Assembly: GCF_003148495.1 (NCBI RefSeq)
Contig: NZ_QGGH01000001.1
Location: 950,347-1,014,346 of the forward strand
DNA: 64,000 nucleotides
Origin: Mesorhizobium loti
Lineage (GTDB): Bacteria > Pseudomonadota > Alphaproteobacteria > Rhizobiales > Rhizobiaceae
Direction: 5' to 3'
Below, one piece after another: positions 25,883 to 35,091 of the stretch. The notes under the pieces were generated by a model that was not told the DNA's origin, did no database searches, and saw nothing but the letters and a program-made list of their open reading frames with translations. Every line of letters begins with the position of its first letter. Within the stretch, counting starts at the first letter, position 1. A program made the position numbers and the translations under genes.

Positions 25883-27481
25883 TCAGGCGCCGCGTGCGTT
25901 GTCCGCCGCCACGCGGGTCGGCGATCCGTTCAGGCGCGGCACCACCACGAGGCGCTTGATTTTGCCCTTCTTGAAGGCGGCGAGGAAGCGCGCATAGTCC
26001 TTGAAGGCGACGCAACCGCTCGACTGGGCGTAGCGGCCCCGAAGCAGGTAGGTATGGGCCAGCAGGCCGTCGCGATTGTATTTGTTGCGGCCATCGACCG
26101 GTGTCAGGCGCAAGGCCTCCACACCATGAAAGCGCGACTCGCGCAGCGACAGATTGTAGGTGTTGGGCGGTGTCGGTCCGCGGTTCTTCTGGTTGGCATA
26201 GCGAGGCTGGTCCGCCATGGGGCCGATGCCCGAATGCGCCTCGAGCCTCGAGCCGTCAGGCATGTAGACGGTGCCGGCGCTGATGTCGTAGACGGCGACG
26301 CCATTGCTGGCTCCGCTGCTGGACCCTGGCGAGTTGAACAGGTTCCTGAATGCCTTGCCGAGGCCGCCCGAAGGCGTGTCCGGCTTGGCATAGGCCAGCA
26401 CATTGCCGCCATCGGCCGGTCGGCCTTGCCGCGCCGGCTTGGTCGGCTGAGCCTGCTGGACGGTCTCGCGCGCCGGCTTCGGCTGCTGGACGGGCTTGGA
26501 CTGCTGCTGCACGACCTTGGGCTGCTGCGGTGCGTCGAATTGCGGGCGGCGGGTCGGCAACGGCACGTCGTCGGTGAGCGCGTCCGGCAGCGAGGCGGCA
26601 TCGCCGGGTTGGTCCTGCTGGGTTTCGACGGGCGAAACCGCGACGTCAGCCGACGATTCCTCGATCGGCAGCGGTGAGGCAAACGCCTCGTCGTCGACCG
26701 GCAGCGACTCCACGAGGGCAAGCGCCAGCTGCGAATTATCTGGCGTCTCCGACTGGGCAAAGCCTGTCGGTTGCGGCGCGGTCTGCACGACCACTGAGCC
26801 GGTATCCAGCCGGGCGAAGCGTTCCGCCGCCGGAGCCGGCATGTCATCCGACAGGCTGGCCATGACCTGGACGGATGGCACCAGCGACGCCTCGGCAATT
26901 TGCGGCGCGACCCTGGAAATGACCGGAAGTGCGGGTGTGTTGGCTGCCGGGGCAGGCTTGCCGGCACTCGCGAAGACAGCGGCGAGCTTCATCGGCGACA
27001 ACGACGCTTCCATGCGTTCGAAGCGTTCCTGCGATTTCGATTTTGCAACGGTGGGTACGGGCTTTGCCTTCGCCACAAGGCGCTCGGATTTCTCCGCCAG
27101 GGGGCTCACCTCAGCCGGTTTGAAGCAGCTGGCGCCGCATTGCACGGCCTGGTCATGCAGCGCCTGAGCGCCGCCATGGGCATTGGCCAGCACGAAGGGT
27201 GCTTTCAAGAAATGCTGTTTCAGCGGATCGACAAGGGCGAGCGATCCCGACATCGACAGCGTCTGCGGCAGGCTACCCGAGGTCGCCGACAGCGAGGCGC
27301 CGACGGAGCTGAGGCCGGCCATGGTGCCGATCAGCCACAGGCCGATGGCGGTGCTGGCGCAAGGCAATGCGATCCAGCGGACGACCCGGCCAGTATTGAA
27401 GGAAGGGGAACGCGGGGCATCGACGAACTCGCCGCCTTCACGCTGGTCCCGGATTATTTTTTGTTTACTCGACAACGCCAT
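25883..27481 (-). CDS. DUF2778 (tlde1-like) membrane-anchored protein
   Basis: The 532-residue protein has one TM segment (about 35-58), a long Pro/Gln/Ala-rich middle, and a C-terminal DUF2778 domain from about residue 400. That domain ends in GLLAHTYLLRGRYAQSSGCV, with H476 and C490 as the likely catalytic pair, as in tlde1-type L,D-transpeptidase-fold enzymes that cut or edit peptidoglycan. Some tlde1 proteins are type VI effectors, but no secretion genes are nearby. The topology predicts a periplasmic catalytic domain. I chose ATG at 27481 (MALSSKQKIIRD); an upstream extension of 43 residues is less credible. Confidence 0.8.
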   Translation of the reverse strand: MALSSKQKIIRDQREGGEFVDAPRSPSFNTGRVVRWIALPCASTAIGLWLIGTMAGLSSVGASLSATSGSLPQTLSMSGSLALVDPLKQHFLKAPFVLANAHGGAQALHDQAVQCGASCFKPAEVSPLAEKSERLVAKAKPVPTVAKSKSQERFERMEASLSPMKLAAVFASAGKPAPAANTPALPVISRVAPQIAEASLVPSVQVMASLSDDMPAPAAERFARLDTGSVVVQTAPQPTGFAQSETPDNSQLALALVESLPVDDEAFASPLPIEESSADVAVSPVETQQDQPGDAASLPDALTDDVPLPTRRPQFDAPQQPKVVQQQSKPVQQPKPARETVQQAQPTKPARQGRPADGGNVLAYAKPDTPSGGLGKAFRNLFNSPGSSSGASNGVAVYDISAGTVYMPDGSRLEAHSGIGPMADQPRYANQKNRGPTPPNTYNLSLRESRFHGVEALRLTPVDGRNKYNRDGLLAHTYLLRGRYAQSSGCVAFKDYARFLAAFKKGKIKRLVVVPRLNGSPTRVAADNARGA

Positions 27482-27995
27482 GCAACCAATCTCGCTCCAA
27501 TCGGTTTCCCCCGTACGTGGCCTTGTGAGCCGCGACGACCATTCTGCGAGTGATCCCAGGTGGTCCCCGACGCGTTTGCCGCGCCTGTCGTTGGTTGCCG
27601 ATTGCTTCAAAATATGGACAAAGTTGGTTAATCAATCCCTCTCAAAACCAACGACGAGATGTGGATTTGGGCCAAATGAGGCTTCGTCCACAGCCAGGAA
27701 GTGGTGTTGTCGCCCTTCCGACGCAGTTTTGCTGCCTGTTTTTGACGGCCGAGTCAAGCAAAACAGCCCTTGCTAATTTTTTCGCAGTGCCCTGCAGTTG
27801 TACCTGCAGCGCAGCGACTGCCGACAGGAATTGCCTAAAAAGGCGCCTGGCGCCCGCAAAACTGTTGCTCGCCTGCCACAAATTCGCTGCCCGGACGGGC
27901 GCTTCCGGAGGGCCATTGACTCGTTTTGGGAGGCGGTGCAATCGAATTGAAGTGCTTGGTTTTGGGTGGCAAAGGCCACTTTGGGAGACTTTTCC
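27482..27995. other. Divergent intergenic region, no gene seen
   Basis: These 514 bases separate the divergent DUF2778 and methyltransferase genes. I found no coding frame with a ribosome-binding site. Both promoters must lie here; none could be pinned down. Confidence 0.4.
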
Positions 27996-28865
27996 ATGAG
28001 GCGTCGGGACTTCTTGGCGCTGTCGGCGGGTGCGGCGGCGTTTTCCATTCTTCCGGGCGCCGCCAGGGCTGCCCTGCCAGCGCCCTACGATCGGAACGCC
28101 GAGGTGCCGGTGAACGACAAGAAGGCGTTCATCGAGTGGATGGTGGCCAATCGCGGCGAAGATCCGAAGTTTCTGGCTGAGCGATTCGATCGCTTCCAGA
28201 TCATGGTCTACAACAAGGACGTGCTGGACGACCGCAACAAGCGCGCCTTCCTTTCCACACCGCGTGAAGAGTTCGTGCTGCCGCAGAATCTGGGGCGCGC
28301 CTATGATCACGCCTTTCTCGATATCGGCTATGGCGTGACCATTTCCGGTCCGCATCTGGTCGGGCGCATGACGACGGTCATCGACGTGCAGTTCGGCGAA
28401 GCCGTGCTCGAGATCGGCACCGGCTCGGGCTACCAGTCGGCCTATCTGGCCAATCTCACCGACAAGGTGCACACGATCGAGATCATCAACCCGCTGGCAC
28501 AGCGCACCCGCCGGACCTATGACGCGCTGATCGAGCGCGGCTACAGTGTATTCGGCTCGGTCACCAGCCGGAATGCCGATGGCTATTACGGCTGGGAAAG
28601 CGTCGGCCCATTCGACAAGATCATCGTCACCTGCGGCATCGACCATATCCCGCCGTCTCTGTTGCAGCAGCTCAAGCCCAATGGCGTCATGGTCATCCCG
28701 GTCGGCCCGCCGGGCGCGCAGCATGTGCTCAAGGTGATCAAGCAGCAGCTTGCCGACGGCACGTTCAACATCGTCCGCTCGGATATCTACAATGGCAAGG
28801 TGGTGCCTTTCGTGCCCTTTACCAAGATGGAAGGCGACCAGATCGTCGGGACGCATAACAGCTGA
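27996..28865 (+). CDS. Tat-exported protein-L-isoaspartate O-methyltransferase-like protein
   Basis: The 289-residue protein starts MRRRDFLALSAGAAAFSILP, a twin-arginine signal with the cleavage site near ARA-AL. The mature part has the PCMT segment GVTISGPHLVGRM (113-125) and SAM motif I VLEIGTGSGYQSAY (137-150). PCMT repairs isoaspartyl residues in aged proteins using SAM, normally in the cytoplasm. Export is odd because SAM should be absent from the periplasm. ATG at 27996 is preceded by a GGGAGA site; a GTG 30 bases upstream is rejected because it would bury the Tat motif. Confidence 0.88.
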   Translation: MRRRDFLALSAGAAAFSILPGAARAALPAPYDRNAEVPVNDKKAFIEWMVANRGEDPKFLAERFDRFQIMVYNKDVLDDRNKRAFLSTPREEFVLPQNLGRAYDHAFLDIGYGVTISGPHLVGRMTTVIDVQFGEAVLEIGTGSGYQSAYLANLTDKVHTIEIINPLAQRTRRTYDALIERGYSVFGSVTSRNADGYYGWESVGPFDKIIVTCGIDHIPPSLLQQLKPNGVMVIPVGPPGAQHVLKVIKQQLADGTFNIVRSDIYNGKVVPFVPFTKMEGDQIVGTHNS

Positions 28866-28896
28866 TTTGGCTATGCCGTGACGGCCTTTGTTTGTC

Positions 28897-28941
28897 GCAG
28901 GTTCTTGTCGCAAAACCGTGGGACACTTTTGCAGAACCTGC
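28897..28941. repeat. Palindromic repeat between two genes
   Basis: GCAGGTTCT (28897-28905) pairs with AGAACCTGC (28933-28941), and GCAAAA with TTTTGC inside it, leaving a 4-base bulge. Similar TTTTxx-rich palindromes are common in Rhizobiales intergenic regions. It follows the stop of the methyltransferase gene by 31 bases. Confidence 0.65.
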
Positions 28942-28970
28942 TGAGCTGAACCACCGCATCAAGGGGCCTC

Positions 28971-31676
28971 ATGGCAGCCGTCGCATCGACCTCTCGACCA
29001 AGTATCGCCTCGCTTGAGGCGCCGCGGCTCGCCCACTATCTCGCGGTCGGGTTGATCGCCGGCGCCATCATCGCCTTGCAGATATCGGTCATGCGGGTGT
29101 TTGCCGTCGGCAGCTGGTCGCATTTCGGGTCGCTGGTGGTCAGCCTCGCCATGCTCGGCTTCTCGCTGTCCAGCGTCGTCATCTTTGCCGGCAAGGACTG
29201 GTTCGACAAGCACTGGCAAGGGGCCGCAACCGCCGCCCTGCTGCTGATCGGCCCGCTTGCCGTCGCCTCCAACCTCGTCGCCCAGACGGTGCCGTTCAAC
29301 GCCATCTTCCTGGTCTCCGACCCCGAGCAGAAATGGCGGCTGCTGGCCAATTTCCTGCTCTACCTCCTGCCGTTCCTGGCCGGTGCGTTCTTCCTCGGCA
29401 TCGTCTTCCTGAAAAGCCGCACGGCCTTTGGCCGCGTCTATTTCGCCGACCTCACCGGCTCGGGGCTCGCAGGCCTCGTCGTTCTGGTGTCGATGTATCT
29501 GTTTTCGCCGGAAACCATCATCGTCGTGCCGCTGCTGTTGTGGGCCGCCGGTTCGCTGCTGTGGTTCTTGGCCTTCGGTGCCTGGAAGAGCGTTGTCGCC
29601 GGCGTGGTCGTGGCAGCGCTGTCGATCGCCGGTTACCTCATGCTGCCCGGCCTGCTCGGCATCCCCGACATCGCCGTGTCGCAGTACAAGGGCGTCGCCT
29701 ATGCCCGCAACTTCCCGGACGGCAAGCGCATCTACCGCAGCGTCTCGCCGTTCGGCGACCTGCAGGTCTATGCCAGCTCCTACATGCATTTCGCGCCGGG
29801 CCTGAGCGACAATGCCGCCTTCGGCATGCCCGAGGTTCCCGCCAACACCTATGTCGGCATGTATCGCGACGGCGACGGGCCGGAAGGCATCATGCGCAAC
29901 CTGGCGCCGGCCGAGCAGGTCTATTTCCGCTATCTGCCGATGCACTACCCCTATGTCATCAAGGCTAGACCCAAGACCTTCGTCGTGCAGTTCGGCGGCG
30001 GCATCTCCACGCAGGCCGCGCTCGATGCCGGCTCGACCTCGGTGACTGTCGCCGAAAGCAACCCGATGACCTTGCGGGCGTTCCGCGACCCCATTCTCAG
30101 GGACGTCACCGGCGACATCCTGGCCGAGCCGCGCCTCAAGGTGATCGACTATGACGGGCGTCTTTTCCTCGCCAACACGACAGAGCGCTACGACGTCATC
30201 GATCTCAGCCTCGCCGACAGCGTCGGCCTGTCCAATCCGGGCGGCTTCGCCATCTCGGAGAAGTATGCCTACACGCACGAAGCGATGCTGAGCTACATGC
30301 ATGCGCTGGCCGATGGCGGCGTGGTGTCTGTGACCTTGTGGAACAAGGAAGAGCCGCCGAAATCGGTGCTGAAGCTTTACTCGACCATCGCCGAGGCGGC
30401 CCGAACGTTCGACGGCCAAGGTGCCGCCAACGACATCTTCGCCGTGTCGAGCTATCTCTCGACGACGACGGTGCTGTTCAAGCGCGGCGGCTTCACCGAG
30501 GCGGAAATCAAGACGCTGCGCGACTACACCAGGTCGATGTCGTGGGAGGAGATCTATTATCCCGGCATGGCCTATGACGGCTCGGCGGCGCAAAAGATCC
30601 TCGACGATTATCGCGCCTCGATCTTCGGCAGCGGCGAGGATGCGACGCTGACCCAGCCCGCCGCCGATGCGACGGCGCCGGCCGATCCGACCGCCCCAGC
30701 AAATCCCGACTGCGATCCGACGGCGCCCGCCGATCCGACGCTCGATACCTGCGCGGGAGCTGGTGGCGACGCCGGTCCGCAGGTGCTGCCGGCGACGGCG
30801 CTGGAGCGCATGGCCTGGCACGCGCTGCTGACCGGCGGCTGGGAGAAGCTCGCCAGCGACTATGTCTTCGATGCACGTGCGCTGAGCAACGACCAGCCCT
30901 ACTTCGCCGCCTATGTGAAGGTCGCCGACCTGCCGCGGACGCTGGACAGGCTCGACCTGTTCCAGGACGACTGGGGCTATCTGCTGATCTGGGCGACGCT
31001 CGGCATCGCCTGCATCACGGCCGCGTCGCTGGTGCTGCTGCCGGTCCTTTTCGGCTGGCGCATCGTGTTCTCGCGCTCGCGTGGCAAGCTCGGCACCATC
31101 CTCTATTTCGCTTGCCTCGGCCTCGGCTACATCATGGTCGAGGTCGGGCTGATCAGCCGCTTCACCGTGGCGCTGGCCAATCCGACCGTATCGGCTTCGG
31201 TGCTGATCTCGTCGATGCTGGTGTTTTCCGGCCTCGGCAGCCTGTTTGCCGAGCGCATTTTTGACCGCGCCAGGACGCTGCTGCCTGTGGTGCTCCTGGC
31301 GATCTGCGTGCTGCTTTTGGCGTACGGCTTCTATCTGTCGCCGGTGCTCGACTGGATCGGCGCCTATCCCTATGCCGTCCGGCTGCTGCTCTGCTTCCTC
31401 CTGGTGTCGCCGCCTTCCTTCCTGATGGGCATGCCGATGGCCACCGCCATGACCTGGCTGGCGCGGCTGGGCAAGGAGCATCTGTTCGTCTGGGCCTGGG
31501 GCATCAATGGCTGCTTCTCGGTCATCGGCTCGGCTGCGGTGCCGATCGTCGCCACCAGCTTCGGCCTCAGCGCCGTGCTGCAATGGGCGGCGATCGCCTA
31601 TCTCGTCGCCATCCCAGCCTTCTTTGCGGTGCTGTTGCCGGCGAAGGCGCCTTCTGTCCGGCTGGTGACGGCCTGA
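28971..31676 (+). CDS. Membrane-embedded spermidine-synthase-like protein
   Basis: The 901-residue protein has an N-terminal set of about seven hydrophobic segments (25-230), a central spermidine-synthase-like Rossmann domain with FGGGISTQAALDAGSTSVTV near residue 345, and a C-terminal set of about seven segments after 680. The central domain binds decarboxylated SAM or SAM in true synthases. A Pro/Asp/Ala-rich low-complexity segment (ATAPADPTAPANPD) lies near 570. It is far longer than soluble spermidine synthases of about 290 residues. GGGG precedes the ATG at 28971. Its stop overlaps the start of the next gene by one base (TGATG). Confidence 0.82.
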   Translation: MAAVASTSRPSIASLEAPRLAHYLAVGLIAGAIIALQISVMRVFAVGSWSHFGSLVVSLAMLGFSLSSVVIFAGKDWFDKHWQGAATAALLLIGPLAVASNLVAQTVPFNAIFLVSDPEQKWRLLANFLLYLLPFLAGAFFLGIVFLKSRTAFGRVYFADLTGSGLAGLVVLVSMYLFSPETIIVVPLLLWAAGSLLWFLAFGAWKSVVAGVVVAALSIAGYLMLPGLLGIPDIAVSQYKGVAYARNFPDGKRIYRSVSPFGDLQVYASSYMHFAPGLSDNAAFGMPEVPANTYVGMYRDGDGPEGIMRNLAPAEQVYFRYLPMHYPYVIKARPKTFVVQFGGGISTQAALDAGSTSVTVAESNPMTLRAFRDPILRDVTGDILAEPRLKVIDYDGRLFLANTTERYDVIDLSLADSVGLSNPGGFAISEKYAYTHEAMLSYMHALADGGVVSVTLWNKEEPPKSVLKLYSTIAEAARTFDGQGAANDIFAVSSYLSTTTVLFKRGGFTEAEIKTLRDYTRSMSWEEIYYPGMAYDGSAAQKILDDYRASIFGSGEDATLTQPAADATAPADPTAPANPDCDPTAPADPTLDTCAGAGGDAGPQVLPATALERMAWHALLTGGWEKLASDYVFDARALSNDQPYFAAYVKVADLPRTLDRLDLFQDDWGYLLIWATLGIACITAASLVLLPVLFGWRIVFSRSRGKLGTILYFACLGLGYIMVEVGLISRFTVALANPTVSASVLISSMLVFSGLGSLFAERIFDRARTLLPVVLLAICVLLLAYGFYLSPVLDWIGAYPYAVRLLLCFLLVSPPSFLMGMPMATAMTWLARLGKEHLFVWAWGINGCFSVIGSAAVPIVATSFGLSAVLQWAAIAYLVAIPAFFAVLLPAKAPSVRLVTA

Positions 31677-32608
31677 TGCCCGACCGGCGCGCCATCGTCG
31701 CTGGTTTGCTGGCCACGGCGGCATTTCCGGCGGCGAGCCAGGGCGCGCGTTTGCTCAAGGCGATATCGACGATCGTGCCGTTCAAGACATCGCCCTTTCC
31801 CTATCGGGGCAAGCTGCCAGACGGTTCCGGGCCGTTTCTCGATGTGACCGCCAACGGCCGGCATGGCCACACCTCGCCGCGCGGTGGCATCTATTGGGAA
31901 GACGAGACCTATTCCGACCGTAGCACGCTGCTGGCGGTGCCTCGGGGTTTCGACCCCGCCAGGCCGGCGGTCATCGTGGTGTTCTTCCACGGCAATGGCG
32001 CGACCTTGCAGCGCGATGTGGTCGGGCGCCAGCGGGTCGTCACCCAGGTCGAGGCGTCCGGCCTCAACGCCGTCCTGGTGGCGCCGCAATTCGCCAGCAA
32101 TGCGCAGGATTCCAGCGCCGGCAATTTCTGGACGCCGGGCTATTTTGCCGGGTTCATGACGGAGGCGGCCCATGGCCTAGCCAAGCTGACCGGCGCCAAG
32201 GCGGCGAAATTCGACGCCATGCCGGTGGTGCTGGTCGCCTATAGCGGCGGCTACAACCCGGCCGCCTCCGTGCTCAGGAATGGCGACGTCAGCGGCCGGC
32301 TGCTCGGCGTCATCCTGCTCGACGCCGTGTTCGACGAAGCCGATATTTTCGCGGATTGGATCGCGCGCCACAGGAAGAGTTTTTTCGTCAGCGCCTATGG
32401 CCAGTCATCGGCCTCCGGCAATGCGGAGATCCGGCAATTGCTGGCGAGCCAGGGCATCGACGCCAACTCGGACCCGCCGCGCCACCTCGAAGCCGGCACC
32501 GTCGCCTTCCTCGCCTCGGATGCAGCCCACGACAGTTTCGTCACCCGCGCCTTCGTCGGCAATCCATTGCAATGGCTACTCGGTCGGCTGCACGGTTTTC
32601 CGCGCTAG
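31676..32608 (+). CDS. Alpha/beta-hydrolase-like protein with signal peptide
   Basis: This 310-residue protein has a probable signal sequence (MPDRRAIVAGLLATAAFPAA), the oxyanion-type FFHGNGAT and a nucleophile elbow VLVAYSGGYNP. A His late in the sequence (DAAHDSFVTRAF) could complete the triad. It begins on the last base of the spermidine-synthase-like stop codon, so translation is coupled. The substrate is unknown; the coupling suggests a shared pathway. Confidence 0.8.
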   Translation: MPDRRAIVAGLLATAAFPAASQGARLLKAISTIVPFKTSPFPYRGKLPDGSGPFLDVTANGRHGHTSPRGGIYWEDETYSDRSTLLAVPRGFDPARPAVIVVFFHGNGATLQRDVVGRQRVVTQVEASGLNAVLVAPQFASNAQDSSAGNFWTPGYFAGFMTEAAHGLAKLTGAKAAKFDAMPVVLVAYSGGYNPAASVLRNGDVSGRLLGVILLDAVFDEADIFADWIARHRKSFFVSAYGQSSASGNAEIRQLLASQGIDANSDPPRHLEAGTVAFLASDAAHDSFVTRAFVGNPLQWLLGRLHGFPR

Positions 32609-33861
32609 TTGAACCAAAGCGCAAAAGTCAGGAACCCGCCGCCGCCGAACTGGCGCTGGATCTGGTCGAAATCGTCGCTGGTCAGGATCTTGCCGCTTTC
32701 GAGATAGGGCGCGATGGCAGGGCCGGTGATCGACAGCACCAGGTCGAAGTTTTTTGGCTCGTCGAAGAAGCGCTTCATGTTGATGCCCTTGCCGGTGATG
32801 CGGAAATGCGGCAGCAGCGTGCGGCCTTCGAGCAGACCCTCGGCCATGGTCAGGGCGGCGAGCCAGGCCTGGACCTGCTCTTCGCCAACTTCGAGGCCGG
32901 TGAGCGGGTTTTCGCCCTTCTGCTGCGGGCCGGGCAGCCATTCGCGGTCATTGTCGGTCTCGGCGCGGATCGCCTTCCAGTCCTCGCGCGACAGCCGGAT
33001 CATTTCGAGCAGATGGCGGCGCGCCGCTTGCCGGCGCTCCGGTTCAACCACCGGCCAGTTGACGAGATGCACCAGCGAGATGAAATCGGCGATGCGCCAT
33101 TCCGAGGCGAAGATGCTGCTGCCCATGTCGCCGGCCGGCGGCACGAGAATGTCCTGCAACGGCAGCTTGGCGCGCGGGAACAGCATGTGGAACGAACCGT
33201 CGAAAGTGCTCCTGAAATCATGCGCCAGCCAGAAATCGGCCTGCGCCATCAGGAACTCGGCATAGCCTTGTAGCCAGAAACCGTCGGCGCGGTCGAAGCG
33301 GAATGTCAGCGTGGGGGCGGCGGCGTCCGACGAGATGCCGCCGCGTGACAACGAGGCGATGATCGCCGCCATGCTTTCATCAGGCGCGATGGTGCCGTCC
33401 TCGTTGAGGTCGATGCCGGTATGGGTGAGGTCGATGACCATGCCGATATCGGCGTCTGCCGGCACCGACGCAAACGTGGCGGCGGATTTTTCGAGCCGGT
33501 CGCGGAAAGCGACCAGGATGGCGCGGAATTGCTCATAGGTCAGCGGCTCGGGGTTGGCGTTGTCCGGCACCGGCAGCCGCATCAGCGGCAGCATGAAGGA
33601 TTGCGGGCTTTCGAAACCATGGCGGTGCAGGCCGCTGGCCAGTATCTCCAGCGCGGTGAAGAACTCGCCGGCCCCGGCCGCATAGGCCGATGCCGGGTCT
33701 TTTGGCGCGGCGGCTTCCAGCGTCGAGAGAGCGGTGTCGCGCGCAGCCACGGTCTTTGCCTCGAACAAGGTGGTTGCCGCTTCGGGCATTGCCGCCGAGG
33801 CGGAAGACAGCGGCACGATCAGCATGAAAGCGGATGTCAGCAGGCCTGCCAGTCGTGTCAT
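32605..33861 (-). CDS. Secreted protein with an EF-hand-like calcium loop
   Basis: The 418-residue protein has a signal peptide (MTRLAGLLTSAFMLIVPLSS) and a globular part rich in aromatic residues and helices. It contains DLNEDGTIAPDE, a canonical 12-residue EF-hand calcium loop, near residue 150. The gene is convergent with the hydrolase gene and their stop codons overlap by four bases. GGGGAAGAG precedes the ATG. I recognise no family; homologues of this length occur in rhizobia as unknown proteins. Confidence 0.7.
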   Translation of the reverse strand: MTRLAGLLTSAFMLIVPLSSASAAMPEAATTLFEAKTVAARDTALSTLEAAAPKDPASAYAAGAGEFFTALEILASGLHRHGFESPQSFMLPLMRLPVPDNANPEPLTYEQFRAILVAFRDRLEKSAATFASVPADADIGMVIDLTHTGIDLNEDGTIAPDESMAAIIASLSRGGISSDAAAPTLTFRFDRADGFWLQGYAEFLMAQADFWLAHDFRSTFDGSFHMLFPRAKLPLQDILVPPAGDMGSSIFASEWRIADFISLVHLVNWPVVEPERRQAARRHLLEMIRLSREDWKAIRAETDNDREWLPGPQQKGENPLTGLEVGEEQVQAWLAALTMAEGLLEGRTLLPHFRITGKGINMKRFFDEPKNFDLVLSITGPAIAPYLESGKILTSDDFDQIQRQFGGGGFLTFALWFN

Positions 33862-33967
33862 CTCTTCCCCCAATATTTGTCGCGCAGAGCAAACATACAC
33901 CATTTGCAGCGCCGCGCTTCAACCCGCCCCGCGGACGGTCTACACAGGGCAAACAATTGGGCGCCGC

Positions 33968-35026
33968 GTGTCGAACTATCCGCTTTCCTACAAGCTGTCC
34001 TGGTTGCCGCGTTTCGCGAAGCCATCGCTCGCCGGCGACGCACGCGACTTTGCGCCGATGACGGGAACGCTGATGCATCCGCCGCCAAGGCAGACGGTGC
34101 GGCTTGCCTTCGTCGGCGACATCTCGGCTGTGGCCAATCGCAGTGCGCCGGGCTGCGATCCGGAGATCAAGGCACTTCTCGGCGCTGCCGATCTGGTGAT
34201 CGGCAATTGTGAAAGCCCTGTTGTGGACAGAGCAAGTGCGGCGCTGGGCACGAGGCTCGGCACGCATCACGCGATGAGCGAGCGGTTCCTGGCCGAGGCG
34301 CTGGCGGTGGCGGGTATTTCGCGCGAAAAGCTCGTGCTGTCGCTGGCCAACAACCATGTGCTCGACCAGGGCGTCGCCGGTTTCGACGAGACGGTCGCGG
34401 CGCTGCAGCGGCTCGGCATCCGCACGGTGGGCCTCGTTGCCAACGGTCCGGTGGTGCCTGTCCAGGTCGGACCGCTTGATATCGGCTTTGCCGCCTTCAC
34501 GCTGTGGCGCAACGCCGATGAAAGCGTGTTCACGGGGCGCGTATCAATGGACAGTGATCCGGCGCGTTGGTCGCGCGATGGTGTCGATCTTCTTTGCGCC
34601 GTGCCGCATTGGGACTGGGAGTTCCGGCATTTTCCGCGCGCCGAGACGCGGGTGCTGGCCAGGCGGCTGGCCGGACAGGGCGTCGGGCTGATCGCCGGCC
34701 ATCACGCCCATGTCGTGCAACCTGTGGAAAAGATCGACAGGACGATCGTCGCTTACGGGCTCGGCGATTTCCTCGGCACCGCCTTCGCCCGCCAGCCATG
34801 GCCCGGCCGCATCGGCGGAATATTTGTCGTGGATGTCAGTGTCGATGCCGGCTCCCAGGGCGCCATTGCGTCTTACCGGCTGCATCCCTTCATGCGCCTG
34901 CGCGCCGGCGACCACGAGCGGCTGCTGTTGGTGGAAGGGATGGAGGGGCGAATGCGCGGCAAGGTCGAAGCTCGGTTGAGGGCGGTCTTTCCTTCCTCTT
35001 CAAGCGAAGAGGGCGTCACCGCTTAA
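33968..35026 (+). CDS. CapA-type metallophosphatase-like protein
   Basis: The 352-residue protein matches the CapA/PgsA family of calcineurin-like proteins: RLAFVGDISAVANRS, LVIGNCESPVV, LVLSLANNHVLDQG, GIRTVGLVANGP, PHWDWEF and GHHAHVVQPVEKI. In Gram-positives this family is involved in poly-gamma-glutamate export. Members in rhizobia are cytoplasmic or secreted and mostly unstudied. I chose GTG at 33968; its ribosome-binding site is weak and the start is uncertain. Divergent from the secreted EF-hand-like protein gene. Confidence 0.82.
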   Translation: MSNYPLSYKLSWLPRFAKPSLAGDARDFAPMTGTLMHPPPRQTVRLAFVGDISAVANRSAPGCDPEIKALLGAADLVIGNCESPVVDRASAALGTRLGTHHAMSERFLAEALAVAGISREKLVLSLANNHVLDQGVAGFDETVAALQRLGIRTVGLVANGPVVPVQVGPLDIGFAAFTLWRNADESVFTGRVSMDSDPARWSRDGVDLLCAVPHWDWEFRHFPRAETRVLARRLAGQGVGLIAGHHAHVVQPVEKIDRTIVAYGLGDFLGTAFARQPWPGRIGGIFVVDVSVDAGSQGAIASYRLHPFMRLRAGDHERLLLVEGMEGRMRGKVEARLRAVFPSSSSEEGVTA

Positions 35027-35091
35027 CCGTCTGGCGGCCCTTGCAAAACCGACTATCATGCGACGGCAGAGGCAGGCTTGCGAGGGTAGCG

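Noticed and set aside
28959..31724. 921-residue open frame antisense to the spermidine-synthase-like gene
   Set aside because: Arg/Asp/His/Gln-rich text typical of antisense frames in high-GC genes; no domain.
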